From Beijerinckiaceae bacterium (GTDB lineage: Bacteria; Pseudomonadota; Alphaproteobacteria; Rhizobiales; Beijerinckiaceae), in NCBI GenBank assembly GCA_019753285.1, contig JAIELD010000043.1:1-64000 (forward strand): a stretch of DNA of 64,000 bases, written 5' to 3'. A program made the translations under genes and the position numbers. Positions 44,317 through 53,784 of the stretch are shown here, piece after piece (positions within the stretch are counted from its first letter, which is position 1; each line of letters starts with the position of its first letter). Under the pieces are notes generated by a model. That model made no database searches and was not told where the DNA came from. It saw nothing but the letters and a program-made list of their open reading frames with translations.

Positions 44317-44889
44317 ATGCGAATGGGTGGACGCAAGAACGTGTCGAGAGTAGCCGCGCTTTTGATCATGGCTCTTGCCTCGTCGATGTCAAACAGCGGC
44401 TCGGCCCTGGCTGAATTCCGCGTCTGCAACAAGACGACAGGGCGCGTCGGCCTCGCCATCGGCGTGAAGGAAGGGCCGATCTTCATCACGCAGGGCTGGT
44501 TCAACCTGAAGCCGAATTCCTGCGAGACGCCGATCAGGGACGATCTCAAGGCCGGCCCCTATTACATCTACGGCATCGATTACGACCGTGGTGGCGAATG
44601 GAGCGGAACCGAACTCCTCTGCGTCGGCGACCGCGAATTCTATGTCGAGGGAAGCGCGGATTGCTATGCGCGCGGCTACGACCGCGCCGGCTTCCGTGCC
44701 ATCAACACGAACGCGCAAAAGACATGGACGCTCGACATCACCGACGATCCGGCCGGGCTGCCTGCGCTCGCCAAACCCGAGACCCCGCCATTGACGCCCA
44801 CGCCGCCCACCGCAGCCGTGCCCGGCATTGCGCCAACGCCATCGCTCGGAAAGACGCCACCCAAAGCGGGCGCCAAGACCAATCCTTGA
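44317..44889 (+). CDS. DUF1036 domain secreted protein
   Basis: Signal peptide then EFRVCNKTTGRVGLAIGVKEGPIFITQGWFNLKPNSC..., Cys-rich DUF1036-like. Confidence 0.85.
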   Translation: MRMGGRKNVSRVAALLIMALASSMSNSGSALAEFRVCNKTTGRVGLAIGVKEGPIFITQGWFNLKPNSCETPIRDDLKAGPYYIYGIDYDRGGEWSGTELLCVGDREFYVEGSADCYARGYDRAGFRAINTNAQKTWTLDITDDPAGLPALAKPETPPLTPTPPTAAVPGIAPTPSLGKTPPKAGAKTNP

Positions 44890-44917
44890 CCCTTCAACCA
44901 GCCGATCGGACCGCCTG

Positions 44918-46336
44918 ATGAGACGCCTTCGCCGCACCAAGATCATCGCGACACTGGGTCCGGCGAGCGAGGACGCCGCGACGGTCGAGCGGCTGCACAG
45001 GGCGGGGGTCGACGTCTTCCGCATCAACATGAGCCATTCGACGCACGACATCCTGCGTAGCCGCGTCGAGCAGATCCGAGCGATCGAGAAAAGCTGCGGC
45101 CGCCCGATCGGCATTCTCGCCGACCTGCAAGGCCCGAAACTTCGCGTCGGCGCCTTCGCGGACGGGGCCGTGATGCTGAAGCCCGGCGATATCTTCACCC
45201 TCGACAGCGATGAGACACCGGGCGACGCGACGCGCGTATTCCTGCCGCACCCGGAAATCCTGAAGCCGTTGCAGGTCGGTCACACGATCATTCTCGACGA
45301 TGGCAAACTCAGGCTGAGAGTGATCGCCGAAACCGAGACAGCAGCGACGACCGAGGTGGTGGTCGGCGGCAAACTTTCCAACCGCAAGGGGGTGAGCCTG
45401 CCGGACACCATCATCCCCGTCTCCGCGATGACGCCGAAGGACCGCTCCGATCTCGATGCGGCGCTCGACGCAGGCGTCGACTGGATCGCGGTATCCTTCG
45501 TGCAGAGGCCGGAGGATGTCGCCGAGGTGCAGAAGATCTGCCGTGGCCGCGCACTGGTCATGGCGAAGATCGAAAAGCCGCAGGCCGTGACGCGGCTCAT
45601 CGAGATCATCGAGGCGGCGGACGCGCTCATGGTTGCGCGCGGCGATCTCGGCGTCGAGATGCCGCTCGAAAAGGTGCCCGGAATCCAGAAGCAGATCACA
45701 CGGCTGGCGCGGCGCTACGGCAAGCCGGTGGTCGTGGCAACGCAGATGCTGGAGTCGATGATTTCGAGCCCGGTGCCGACCCGCGCCGAAGTCTCGGACG
45801 TCTCGACCGCCGTATTCGAAGGGGCGGACGCCGTGATGCTTTCGGCTGAAAGCGCCGCCGGGCAATACCCGTTCGAAGCCGTCGTCACGATGAACCGCAT
45901 CGCGGAGGAGGTCGAGAACGATCCGAACTACTACACGATCCTGCACAACCAGCGTCTCGATCCCGAACCGACAGGCGCGGACGCAATCGCCGCCGCTGCC
46001 CGCACGGTCGCCGAAACGCTCGATCTCAAGGCCATCGTCGCCTGGACATCCTCAGGCTCGACCGGGATGCGCATCGCGCGCGAGCGCCCGCAAATCCCGA
46101 TCATGGCGCTCACCACCAGCCTCCAGACGGCGCGGCGGCTGGCGCTCGTCTGGGGCATTCACTCCGTGATCGGCCCAGACCCCAAAAACACCGGCGACAT
46201 GGTCTCGAAAGGCTCGGCAATCGCGATCAGGGACGGGTTTGCCAAGGCCGGCGACCGCATCATCATGGTGGCGGGCGTACCCTTCGGAACTCCGGGCGCG
46301 ACCAACATGCTGCGCATCGCCTTCGTCGGGCATTGA
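44918..46336 (+). CDS. pyk: pyruvate kinase
   Basis: MRRLRRTKIIATLGPASEDAATVERLHRAGVDVFRINMSHS. Confidence 0.96.
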   Translation: MRRLRRTKIIATLGPASEDAATVERLHRAGVDVFRINMSHSTHDILRSRVEQIRAIEKSCGRPIGILADLQGPKLRVGAFADGAVMLKPGDIFTLDSDETPGDATRVFLPHPEILKPLQVGHTIILDDGKLRLRVIAETETAATTEVVVGGKLSNRKGVSLPDTIIPVSAMTPKDRSDLDAALDAGVDWIAVSFVQRPEDVAEVQKICRGRALVMAKIEKPQAVTRLIEIIEAADALMVARGDLGVEMPLEKVPGIQKQITRLARRYGKPVVVATQMLESMISSPVPTRAEVSDVSTAVFEGADAVMLSAESAAGQYPFEAVVTMNRIAEEVENDPNYYTILHNQRLDPEPTGADAIAAAARTVAETLDLKAIVAWTSSGSTGMRIARERPQIPIMALTTSLQTARRLALVWGIHSVIGPDPKNTGDMVSKGSAIAIRDGFAKAGDRIIMVAGVPFGTPGATNMLRIAFVGH

Positions 46337-46364
46337 CGTCCTCGGGGCATTGACGTCCTCGGCC

Positions 46365-47357
46365 TCAGGGTTCGAGCCGGTTCAAGAACCGTTCGATGGC
46401 CTCCAGCGTCTCGCGCGGCTTGGAGTGCGGCGGCACATGGCCTGACCCGTTGAGCGTCACGAGTTCGACGCCCGCCACGTCCCGCACCATGCCGCGCGCA
46501 TGGAGTTCAGGCGATACGATCCCGTCCGTATCGCCGGTGATGACGAGGATGGGCAGGGCGAGCGCGGGATACCGCGTCACCTGCTCGGCGATCTGCGGCG
46601 CGAGATCGACGAGGTCCTCGGCATTCGCCTTGAAGTCAGACGGTCGCAGCACGAGCTTGACGCCCGTCACCTCGGCGAAGTCAGCCGGCGGAACGGCGGG
46701 CGCGAATACGGCCTCCATCGCCTTGCCGATGAGACGCTCGCCCACCGGCGCGATGATGGACTGGAGGAGAAGCGTGCCGACGATAGGCATCACCGAGATT
46801 TCATTCGCTGCGCCGACGCCGCCCGGCCAGGGATGGGTGACGGGGGAGACGAGGATCAGAGCGGCGACCTTCTGACGATGATCGAGCGCAAGCCGCAGCG
46901 CGAGCGCCCCGCCCCATGAATGCCCCAGAACCACGGCCCGGCCGATCCCAAGCCTCTCGATCAGCCCGATGACGATGTCGCCCTGCCGGCTTAGCTTCGC
47001 ATCCTCGCGGCCCGCATTGCGCGAACTCCAGCCATGGCCCGGGCGATCGAGGGCGATGAGGCGATAGCGCGTCGAGAGCGGCTCCTTCAGCGGCGTCAGG
47101 ATATCGCGGATATTGGCCGATGCGCCGTGAATGAGAACGATCGTGCGCTCGGGCGGCGCATCGCGCGGCCCGACATCGACATAGTGCACCCGCTCGCCGA
47201 GAATCTCGGCGAAGTCACCGATCGGCGGAAATTGCGCCTCGACCTCCTGCACGATGATGCGCGTGCGAATGAAGCCATAGAGGATGATGGCGGCGACCGG
47301 AGTGACGAGAACAAGCAGGAGAATGGTGGCAATGCGCAAAGGATCAGCGCCCCGCAC
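46365..47357 (-). CDS. alpha/beta hydrolase
   Basis: IVLIHGASANIRD..., VVLGHSWGGALALRLALDH. Confidence 0.9.
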   Translation of the reverse strand: MRGADPLRIATILLLVLVTPVAAIILYGFIRTRIIVQEVEAQFPPIGDFAEILGERVHYVDVGPRDAPPERTIVLIHGASANIRDILTPLKEPLSTRYRLIALDRPGHGWSSRNAGREDAKLSRQGDIVIGLIERLGIGRAVVLGHSWGGALALRLALDHRQKVAALILVSPVTHPWPGGVGAANEISVMPIVGTLLLQSIIAPVGERLIGKAMEAVFAPAVPPADFAEVTGVKLVLRPSDFKANAEDLVDLAPQIAEQVTRYPALALPILVITGDTDGIVSPELHARGMVRDVAGVELVTLNGSGHVPPHSKPRETLEAIERFLNRLEP

Positions 47358-47377
47358 GGGCTTGGGACGACATCACG

Positions 47378-48007
47378 CTACAGATTTTCGCCGTCGACCT
47401 CGCGGGCGTGCCGCTCGACATAGCCCTGCGCGCCCTCCATGTGCGGATAGATGGAAAGAGCGGCCTTTGCGGCTTTGAAAGCATGCTTCGTGTCGTCCAG
47501 CGCCTGATAAATGAGGCTCATGCCGGCAATGGCGCCGTAGTGACGTGGTTCCAGCGCGAGGGTCTGGCGAATGTCGCGCATCGAGCCGTCGTAATCCTCA
47601 CGCATGAACAGCACGGTCGCCCGCCTGTTCCATCCCTCCGCCCATTGCGGCTCGAGCGTCACCACCGAATCGAGCAGGTCGAGCGCGAGATCGAGGTTCT
47701 GCGCCTTCACAGCCTGACCGACCCGGGCCATCAGGAAATCGACTGTGTCGCTGCCGGATTTTGCCCAGATGCGCTCGATCTGATCGGCGATGCCCTTCGC
47801 CTCCACGCCATCCTGCGCCTTGGCAAGGCGTGCGAACAGCGCATCAAGCGTCGCCTGCGGCGAGAGTTTGGGCTGCGGCACGGAAGCGCCCTTGGGCGCG
47901 GCGGGCGGCGCTGCCTGCGAAAGGGAGGACTGTGCGAAGACAGGCTGCGGGGCAAGCAGTGCTGCGGCGCTGAGGACAGCAAGGAAGGCGTGGCGAAGGA
48001 CCAACAT
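47378..48007 (-). CDS. secreted TPR-repeat protein
   Basis: Signal peptide MLVLRHAFLAVLSAAALLAPQPVFAQ; TPR-like repeats. Confidence 0.75.
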   Translation of the reverse strand: MLVLRHAFLAVLSAAALLAPQPVFAQSSLSQAAPPAAPKGASVPQPKLSPQATLDALFARLAKAQDGVEAKGIADQIERIWAKSGSDTVDFLMARVGQAVKAQNLDLALDLLDSVVTLEPQWAEGWNRRATVLFMREDYDGSMRDIRQTLALEPRHYGAIAGMSLIYQALDDTKHAFKAAKAALSIYPHMEGAQGYVERHAREVDGENL

Positions 48008-48101
48008 GTTGCAAAGGCTAGGAGCACATGGCGGCGCGGTCAACCACGCATGACGCGGCCCATGCTGCGGCGCGTTCGCGCAACGTGGCGGCGAACAAAC
48101 G

Positions 48102-48130
48102 AAAAGGGCCCAGCGGCGAGCCGCGGACCC
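48102..48130 (-). terminator. probable intrinsic terminator of rpmJ
   Basis: Minus strand GGGTCCGCGGCTCGCCGCTGGGCCCTTTTC imperfect hairpin plus U-run. Confidence 0.6.
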
Positions 48131-48154
48131 TCGTCTAACCTCGAATTGAAGAGA

Positions 48155-48280
48155 TCAGCCCTGGCGAGCCTTGAAGCGCTTCTGCGTCTTGTTGATGATG
48201 TAGACGCGGCCGCGGCGGCGGACGAGCTGGTTGTCGCGGTGGCGCTTCATGAGCGACTTCAGCGAATTACGGATTTTCAT
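48155..48280 (-). CDS. rpmJ: 50S ribosomal protein L36 (C-minus/YkgO type)
   Basis: Not in the ORF track. [41 protein letters not shown] on the minus strand. Confidence 0.95.
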   Translation of the reverse strand: MKIRNSLKSLMKRHRDNQLVRRRGRVYIINKTQKRFKARQG

Positions 48281-48467
48281 CGCGATCTTCCAAAAGCTGT
48301 TCAAAACGAATGAGAGCCCGTCCGCGAAACGGTGTGGCCCCTGACGAAACGAAAAGGAAAGTCGGTGGCGGGCCGCAAGAGCGTTCCGCCTGCCGACATG
48401 TGACTGCTCTATGACCGAAACGGCGTTTCAAATCAACCTTGAAAATGCCGAGCCGCCGCCGCTGCCC

Positions 48468-48848
48468 TCACGCCTGGCCCGGCCGGTCGCGGCTGAGACC
48501 CTTTTCCGTCAGTTCCCTTTCATACCGCCGCCAATGGTCGGCGGCGTTGCAGCCAAGATCGGCCAGCAGGCTCCATGTGTAGATTCCGGTCGCGTGCGTG
48601 TCGTCGAAACCGATCCGCACCGCATAATTGCCGATCGGCTCGACCGACAGGATCTTGACGGTGCGCTTGCCGCCCACGGTCTTGCGCTCGGCCTCCGAAT
48701 GGCCGCGCACCTCCGCCGACGGGCTCATCACCCGCAGCAGTTCGGCCGGCAGGTCGTAAACCGCGCCATCGTCGAAGCTGACCTTCAACGCGTCACGCGC
48801 CTTCGTCAGCCTGATCTCGACCGGCCAGGCTTTTAGGTCGTCTGTCAT
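48468..48848 (-). CDS. DUF971 domain protein
   Basis: KAWPVEIRLTKARDALKVSFDDGAVYDLPAELLRVMSPSAEVRGH... Confidence 0.92.
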   Translation of the reverse strand: MTDDLKAWPVEIRLTKARDALKVSFDDGAVYDLPAELLRVMSPSAEVRGHSEAERKTVGGKRTVKILSVEPIGNYAVRIGFDDTHATGIYTWSLLADLGCNAADHWRRYERELTEKGLSRDRPGQA

Positions 48849-49078
48849 GGGGTCTGCTTCCTGTCTGCCTTGACGATGACGAAGACGAGCGTGTCGCCCG
48901 TGCGCTTGCTGCTTTCAAGCAGATCGCCCTCCTCGCGCACCACGTTCGGTATGTCGATCGCCGCCAGCGGATCGGTGCAGTGCACCTCGAGGACGTCGCC
49001 GGCTGCCATCCCGCGCAGCGCCTTGCGCGTGCGCAAGGCAGGCAGCGGGCATTTCAGATGGGACAGGTCGAGCAGCAT
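48845..49078 (-). CDS. tusA: TusA-family sulfurtransferase
   Basis: LLDLSHLKCPLPALRTRKALRGMAAGDVLEVHCTDPLAAIDIPN, with CPLP motif. Confidence 0.92.
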   Translation of the reverse strand: MLLDLSHLKCPLPALRTRKALRGMAAGDVLEVHCTDPLAAIDIPNVVREEGDLLESSKRTGDTLVFVIVKADRKQTP

Positions 49079-49080
49079 GA

Positions 49081-49641
49081 TCAGGCTCGCTCAAAAGCAG
49101 CAAGTCGCGGTATCGCCGAGGCAAGACTCTCGGCGCAAGCGAGCGCCATATCGGCGATCGCCGCCACATCGCCGAGCGGCAGCACCGGCAGCGCCGTGGC
49201 CGGCACATCACCATCCGCCGCGATGGCGCGAATGTAGGGGTCGCCGGGGAACAGAGGCGGCTTGCCATTCGCCGCGCGGAAGACCTCGATTTTCGGATAG
49301 GGCGACGCCTTGAAGCCCTCGACAATGATGAGATCGACCGGCGACAACCGGGCGAGCAGGTCGGCAAGGGATGGTTCCGGCGCATCGCGCAACTCGTGCA
49401 GCAGGGCCCAGCGCCGGCTTGAGGCGATCAGGACCTCGTGAGCCCCGGCCTCGCGATGCTGATGCGAATCCTTGCCCGGCCGGTCGATGTCGAAGCCATG
49501 ATGCGCATGCTTCAGCGTCGAGACCGCAAGGCCACGCGCCCGAAGAACCGGAATGAGATTGACGATGAGCGTCGTCTTGCCCGCACCGCTCCAGCCGGCA
49601 AAACCGATGATCCGCGTGCGCTCGGCATCGAGTGATTGCAT
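49081..49641 (-). CDS. mobB: molybdopterin-guanine dinucleotide biosynthesis adaptor MobB
   Basis: IIGFAGWSGAGKTTLIVNLIPVLRARGLAVSTLKHAHHGFDIDRPGKDSHQHREAGA. Confidence 0.95.
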   Translation of the reverse strand: MQSLDAERTRIIGFAGWSGAGKTTLIVNLIPVLRARGLAVSTLKHAHHGFDIDRPGKDSHQHREAGAHEVLIASSRRWALLHELRDAPEPSLADLLARLSPVDLIIVEGFKASPYPKIEVFRAANGKPPLFPGDPYIRAIAADGDVPATALPVLPLGDVAAIADMALACAESLASAIPRLAAFERA

Positions 49642-49780
49642 GGCCATCCCATCCTTCGCGGGTGAGGGGAAGTCAAGCCGCGCTCGAGCCATGCGCTTTT
49701 TTCTTTACAGCGCCATGGAATGCGCGGAATTGACAGCGAGCCGGCCAAGACGGAGAGGCCCGGCGAAGGGAGATCGGACA

Positions 49781-50941
49781 TTGCCCTCGAAATCAGAAGT
49801 GCTCAGGGCGCTCGAACTGGTGAAGCTGCCTGACGGATCGCAATCGCTCACCGCGTCCGGGCGCTTGACGGAGATCGCGATCGATAGCGGCAAGGTGATG
49901 TTCTCGATCGGCATTCACCCTGCGGAGGTGAGCCGGTTCGAGCCAGTGCGCCTTGCGGCGCAATCGGCAGTCGAGGCGATCCCCGGCGTGACGCAGGCGC
50001 TCGTCGGGCTCACCGGCGAGCGCAGGAGCGAGGGAGCGGCCAATAGCGGCCTCGCCGGCGGGCCTCCTCAGCCCCCGCCGCAGTCACCGCGCCCGCAGCC
50101 ACCTCGCGCGGCAACACAAGGCGGACCGCCCAAGGCGATCGCAGGCATCCGCCACGTTGTTGCCGTGGCGTCCGGCAAGGGCGGGGTCGGGAAATCCACC
50201 ACCTCATGCAATCTTGCGCTCGGCCTCGCCCGGCTCGGCCTCAAGGTCGGCATTCTCGATGCGGACATCTTCGGCCCATCCCAGCCGCGCCTGTTCGGCT
50301 TGAAGGGCAAGCCAGAGACGGTCCCCGGCGACAAGCTGCTTCTGAAGCCGATGGAGCGCTACGGCGTGAAGGTGATGTCGATCGGCTTCCTCGTCGATGA
50401 GGAGACGCCGATGATCTGGCGCGGACCGATGGTGATTTCTGCGATCACCCAGCTTCTGAAGGACGTGTCGTGGGGCGAACTCGATATCCTCGTCGTCGAT
50501 ATGCCGCCCGGCACCGGCGACGCGCAACTCACGATGGCGCAGCAGACGCCGCTCGCCGGCGCGGTGATCGTCTCGACGCCGCAGGATCTTGCATTGATCG
50601 ACGCGCGTCGCGGCATCGCCATGTTCCAGAAGGTGGAGGTGCCGGTTCTCGGCGTCATCGAGAACATGTCGTCCTTCTGCTGCCCGAATTGCGGGACGAT
50701 CACGCCGATCTTCGGCACGGGCGGCGCACGGGACGAGGCGACGCGGCTCGGCGTGCCGTTCCTCGGCGAGATGCCGCTCGACATGGCAATCCGCAGCACC
50801 TCGGACGACGGCGCGCCGATCGTCGTCTCGCAGCCGGACAGTCACCACGCAACGCTCTACGCGTCGATGGCCGCGGCCATCTGGGCCGGACTTGAAAGCG
50901 GCGGCGCACGGCGGCCACCACCCCGCATCGTGATCGAATGA
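49781..50941 (+). CDS. Mrp/NBP35-family ATP-binding Fe-S carrier protein
   Basis: VVAVASGKGGVGKSTTSCNLALGLARLGLKVGILDADIFGPSQPRL; TTG start likely. Confidence 0.95.
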   Translation: MPSKSEVLRALELVKLPDGSQSLTASGRLTEIAIDSGKVMFSIGIHPAEVSRFEPVRLAAQSAVEAIPGVTQALVGLTGERRSEGAANSGLAGGPPQPPPQSPRPQPPRAATQGGPPKAIAGIRHVVAVASGKGGVGKSTTSCNLALGLARLGLKVGILDADIFGPSQPRLFGLKGKPETVPGDKLLLKPMERYGVKVMSIGFLVDEETPMIWRGPMVISAITQLLKDVSWGELDILVVDMPPGTGDAQLTMAQQTPLAGAVIVSTPQDLALIDARRGIAMFQKVEVPVLGVIENMSSFCCPNCGTITPIFGTGGARDEATRLGVPFLGEMPLDMAIRSTSDDGAPIVVSQPDSHHATLYASMAAAIWAGLESGGARRPPPRIVIE

Positions 50942-51534
50942 CGCAGACGCTGGGGATCATCCTGGCGGGCGGCCTCTCCACCAGGATGGGCGGCGGCAAC
51001 AAGGGACTGCGCCTGCTCGCCGGCAAGCGGCTGATCGATCATGTTGCGGATCGGCTGAGACCCCAATGCGCGGGGCTCGCGCTCAATGCCAATGACGACG
51101 CCGAATTCGACGGCACGCTGCTGCCGGACGAGACGCCCGGCCTTCCCGGCCCGCTCGCTGGCGTAGAGGCGGGCCTTGCCTGGGCAAGCATCAAGGGCTG
51201 CGGCTGGCTCGTCAGCGCGCCCGCCGACTGCCCCTTCCTGCCGCGCGATCTCGTCGAGCGGCTGCAGGCCCGTCAAGGTGCAACCGGTGCATCCTGCGTC
51301 GTCGCATCATCCGGCAGAAGCGATCATCCGACGGTGGCGCTCTGGCATGTGGGGCTGCTCGACGATCTGAGGCGAGCCCTGCGCGACGAAGGGCTCCGCA
51401 GGGTGCGGTTCTTTCTGGAGCGGCACGGCGCGGCCCGCGCCGAGTGGGACGCAGCGCCTGTCGATCCGTTCCTCAACGTCAACACCGCCGCCGATCTCGA
51501 AGCGGCGGAAGACCTCCTGCCGCTGCTCAGGTAA
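50938..51534 (+). CDS. mobA: molybdenum cofactor guanylyltransferase MobA
   Basis: TLGIILAGGLSTRMGGGNKGLRLLAGKRLIDHV; ATGA overlap with mrp. Confidence 0.95.
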   Translation: MTQTLGIILAGGLSTRMGGGNKGLRLLAGKRLIDHVADRLRPQCAGLALNANDDAEFDGTLLPDETPGLPGPLAGVEAGLAWASIKGCGWLVSAPADCPFLPRDLVERLQARQGATGASCVVASSGRSDHPTVALWHVGLLDDLRRALRDEGLRRVRFFLERHGAARAEWDAAPVDPFLNVNTAADLEAAEDLLPLLR

Positions 51535-52768
51535 GCACCACCGATTGTTCGGCTTCGCGCAGCGCGTCCTCCGCCTTGCCGATATAGTCCCGCGTCAACG
51601 GCGCGTTTTCCTGGCGTTTGGCGATCTGGAGCTGGAAGACCACCGCGTCCTCGTAAAGGAAGGCGGTTTCGGACATCGAAAGATACATCTCCCACATCCG
51701 GCAGAAGCGGTCGTCATAGAGTTTCACCGCCTCGTCGCGCCTTGCGAGGAAGCGGTTGCGCCAGTGGCGCAGTGTTTTCGCGTAGTGCAGCCGCAGCACT
51801 TCGACATCGGTGATGATGAGCTTCGCCCGCTCCGCCGAGGCCGCGATGTCGGAGAGCGACGGAATGTGCCCGCCAGGAAAGATGTATTTGACGATCCAGG
51901 GGTTGGTGAAGGACGGCACGTCGGAGCTGCCGATGGTGTGGAGCAGCATCACCCCGTCATCGGTGAGAAGATCGGCGACCTTGCGGAAGAAAGCGTCGTA
52001 ATAATTGAGGCCGACATGCTCGAACATGCCGACCGAGACGATGCGCTCGAATTTGGCGTCAAGCTCGCGATAATCCTGCAACTGGAAGCGGATGGTGTCT
52101 GCGACGCCCGCCTCCTCCGCCCGGCGCTTGGCGACGGCGAGTTGCTCCTGCGACAGGGTGATGCCCGTGACCTCGCCAGCTTGAGCGACGCGATGCAGGT
52201 AGAGCGCCATGCCGCCCCAGCCGCAGCCAATGTCGAGCACGCGGTTGCCAGGCTCCAGCAGCAGCTTCGCCGCGATATGGCGCTTCTTGGCGAGCTGCGC
52301 CTCCTCAAGTGTCGCGTCATCATGCTCGAAATAGGCACAGGAATATTGCCTGTCCTTGTCGAGGAAGAGATCGTAAAGCCGGTCGTCGAGATCGTAGTGA
52401 TGGGCGACGTTGCTCCGCGCCCTGATCACGCCGTTGTTCTGCAGGAAGCGCCGGGTGATAAAGCGATAGCGCATAACGAGCGCCGTCACGGCCGGCAGGA
52501 TCGAGACCTTGCGTTCGCGCAGCACGAGCGAGAGAAAATCGAAAACGGTGCCTTCCTCGACGAGGATGCGGCTGTCGACATAGAGTTCGCCGAATTTGAG
52601 GTCGGGATCGAGCAGGAAGGCGATCTCGGCCGCACGGTCGACGAAGCGGATGCGCACCGCTCTCCCGGTGCCATCACCGAATTGGTGATGCCGGCCATTC
52701 GCGGTCACGAGTTCCAGCGAGCCCGTCGTGACGAGCTGCCGGAAGACGAATTTCAGCAGGGTGTCCAT
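51527..52768 (-). CDS. cfa: cyclopropane-fatty-acyl-phospholipid synthase family protein
   Basis: NVAHHYDLDDRLYDLFLDKDRQYSCAYFE...VLDIGCGWGGMALYL...FPGGHIPSL. Confidence 0.93.
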   Translation of the reverse strand: MDTLLKFVFRQLVTTGSLELVTANGRHHQFGDGTGRAVRIRFVDRAAEIAFLLDPDLKFGELYVDSRILVEEGTVFDFLSLVLRERKVSILPAVTALVMRYRFITRRFLQNNGVIRARSNVAHHYDLDDRLYDLFLDKDRQYSCAYFEHDDATLEEAQLAKKRHIAAKLLLEPGNRVLDIGCGWGGMALYLHRVAQAGEVTGITLSQEQLAVAKRRAEEAGVADTIRFQLQDYRELDAKFERIVSVGMFEHVGLNYYDAFFRKVADLLTDDGVMLLHTIGSSDVPSFTNPWIVKYIFPGGHIPSLSDIAASAERAKLIITDVEVLRLHYAKTLRHWRNRFLARRDEAVKLYDDRFCRMWEMYLSMSETAFLYEDAVVFQLQIAKRQENAPLTRDYIGKAEDALREAEQSVVLT

Positions 52769-52921
52769 GCCGTCCCCGTTCTGCAGTTGCGGTTTACAAG
52801 CTGAGCCTTCCACCACCGGACAAGGGGCAGTTTCGCCTGCCTCGCCAGTCGGGGCAAGCGTGCGGCGTCGGCCGATGTCAACCGTCGCGCGATGCGTGCT
52901 GCGAGCCTCGGCACAATCTCT

Positions 52922-52962
52922 CCATTTGTTCCAGCAGAATTGAAATAAATCTTAACAAATGG
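52922..52962. promoter_or_regulatory. perfect 9-bp inverted repeat, candidate upstream activator site
   Basis: CCATTTGTT (52922-52930) N23 AACAAATGG (52954-52962). Confidence 0.5.
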
Positions 52963-53035
52963 TGCTTCCTCCATTTTTTGGAGCTTCACGCATGGCCAAT
53001 GAAATAATAATTCAACGTTTTCAATCAGTTGAATT

Positions 53036-53051
53036 TGGCACATCGCTTGCA
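53036..53051 (+). promoter_or_regulatory. sigma-54 (-24/-12) promoter
   Basis: TGGCACATCGCTTGCA: GG-N10-GC spacing exact; predicted TSS ~53062, first start codon at 53089. Confidence 0.8.
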
Positions 53052-53088
53052 AAATCTTGCTTAGCTCCATGAACGCGTTGGAATTTTT

Positions 53089-53784
53089 ATGAATTGGCAA
53101 TTGATCGTCGATTTCGACGGAACGATTTCGCTCGAAGACACCACCGATCTCATCCTTCAGACATTCGCGGAGCCTGCCTGGCAGGAGATCGAGGATGAAT
53201 GGCTCGCCGGCCGCATCGGCTCGCGCGAATGCATGGCCCGTCAGGTTGATCTGCTGCGCGTCAGCCCCGCCGAGCTTGACGCCTTCGTCGACGGCATCCG
53301 CATCGACTGGCACTTCAAGTCATTCGTGCGCCAATGCCAGCGGCTCGAACTGCCGCTGACCATCGTATCAGACGGCCTCGACCTCGTCATCGCCTCGGTG
53401 CTGCGCCGAGCAGGGCTCGAGAACCTGCCGATCACCGCCAACCATCTCGAACATTCGGGTGGAAACCGCTGGAAACTGTCGTCGCCACATGCCTCCAATG
53501 CCTGTCTTGCCCTCAGCGGCACCTGCAAATGTGCGGTCGCCGCGCAGCGGCAGGGTCTGCTGACGCTGGTTATCGGGGACGGGCGCTCCGATCGCTGCGT
53601 CGCCCAGCAGGCTGATTTCGTCTTCGCCAAATCCGGCCTCGTGCGCTTCTGCGAAGAAAAGCAGCTTCCCTACCAGCCCTTCGCGGACTTTGCCCAAGCA
53701 TCGCGCCTTCTCTCCAACCTCCTCGAAATGACACCGGCACAGGGCCTCATCCCAGCCGTCTCCAAGGAATCGATCTATGGATAA
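53089..53784 (+). CDS. MtnX-like HAD-IB family phosphatase
   Basis: MNWQLIVDFDGTISLEDTTDLIL..., LPLTIVSDGLDLVI, LVIGDGRSDRCVAQQADFVFAK. Confidence 0.88.
   Translation: MNWQLIVDFDGTISLEDTTDLILQTFAEPAWQEIEDEWLAGRIGSRECMARQVDLLRVSPAELDAFVDGIRIDWHFKSFVRQCQRLELPLTIVSDGLDLVIASVLRRAGLENLPITANHLEHSGGNRWKLSSPHASNACLALSGTCKCAVAAQRQGLLTLVIGDGRSDRCVAQQADFVFAKSGLVRFCEEKQLPYQPFADFAQASRLLSNLLEMTPAQGLIPAVSKESIYG

Noticed and set aside
49553-49780. N-terminal extension of the Mrp ORF (start at 49553)
   Set aside because: Antisense to mobB and without Mrp similarity; the TTG at 49781 fits the conserved N-terminus.
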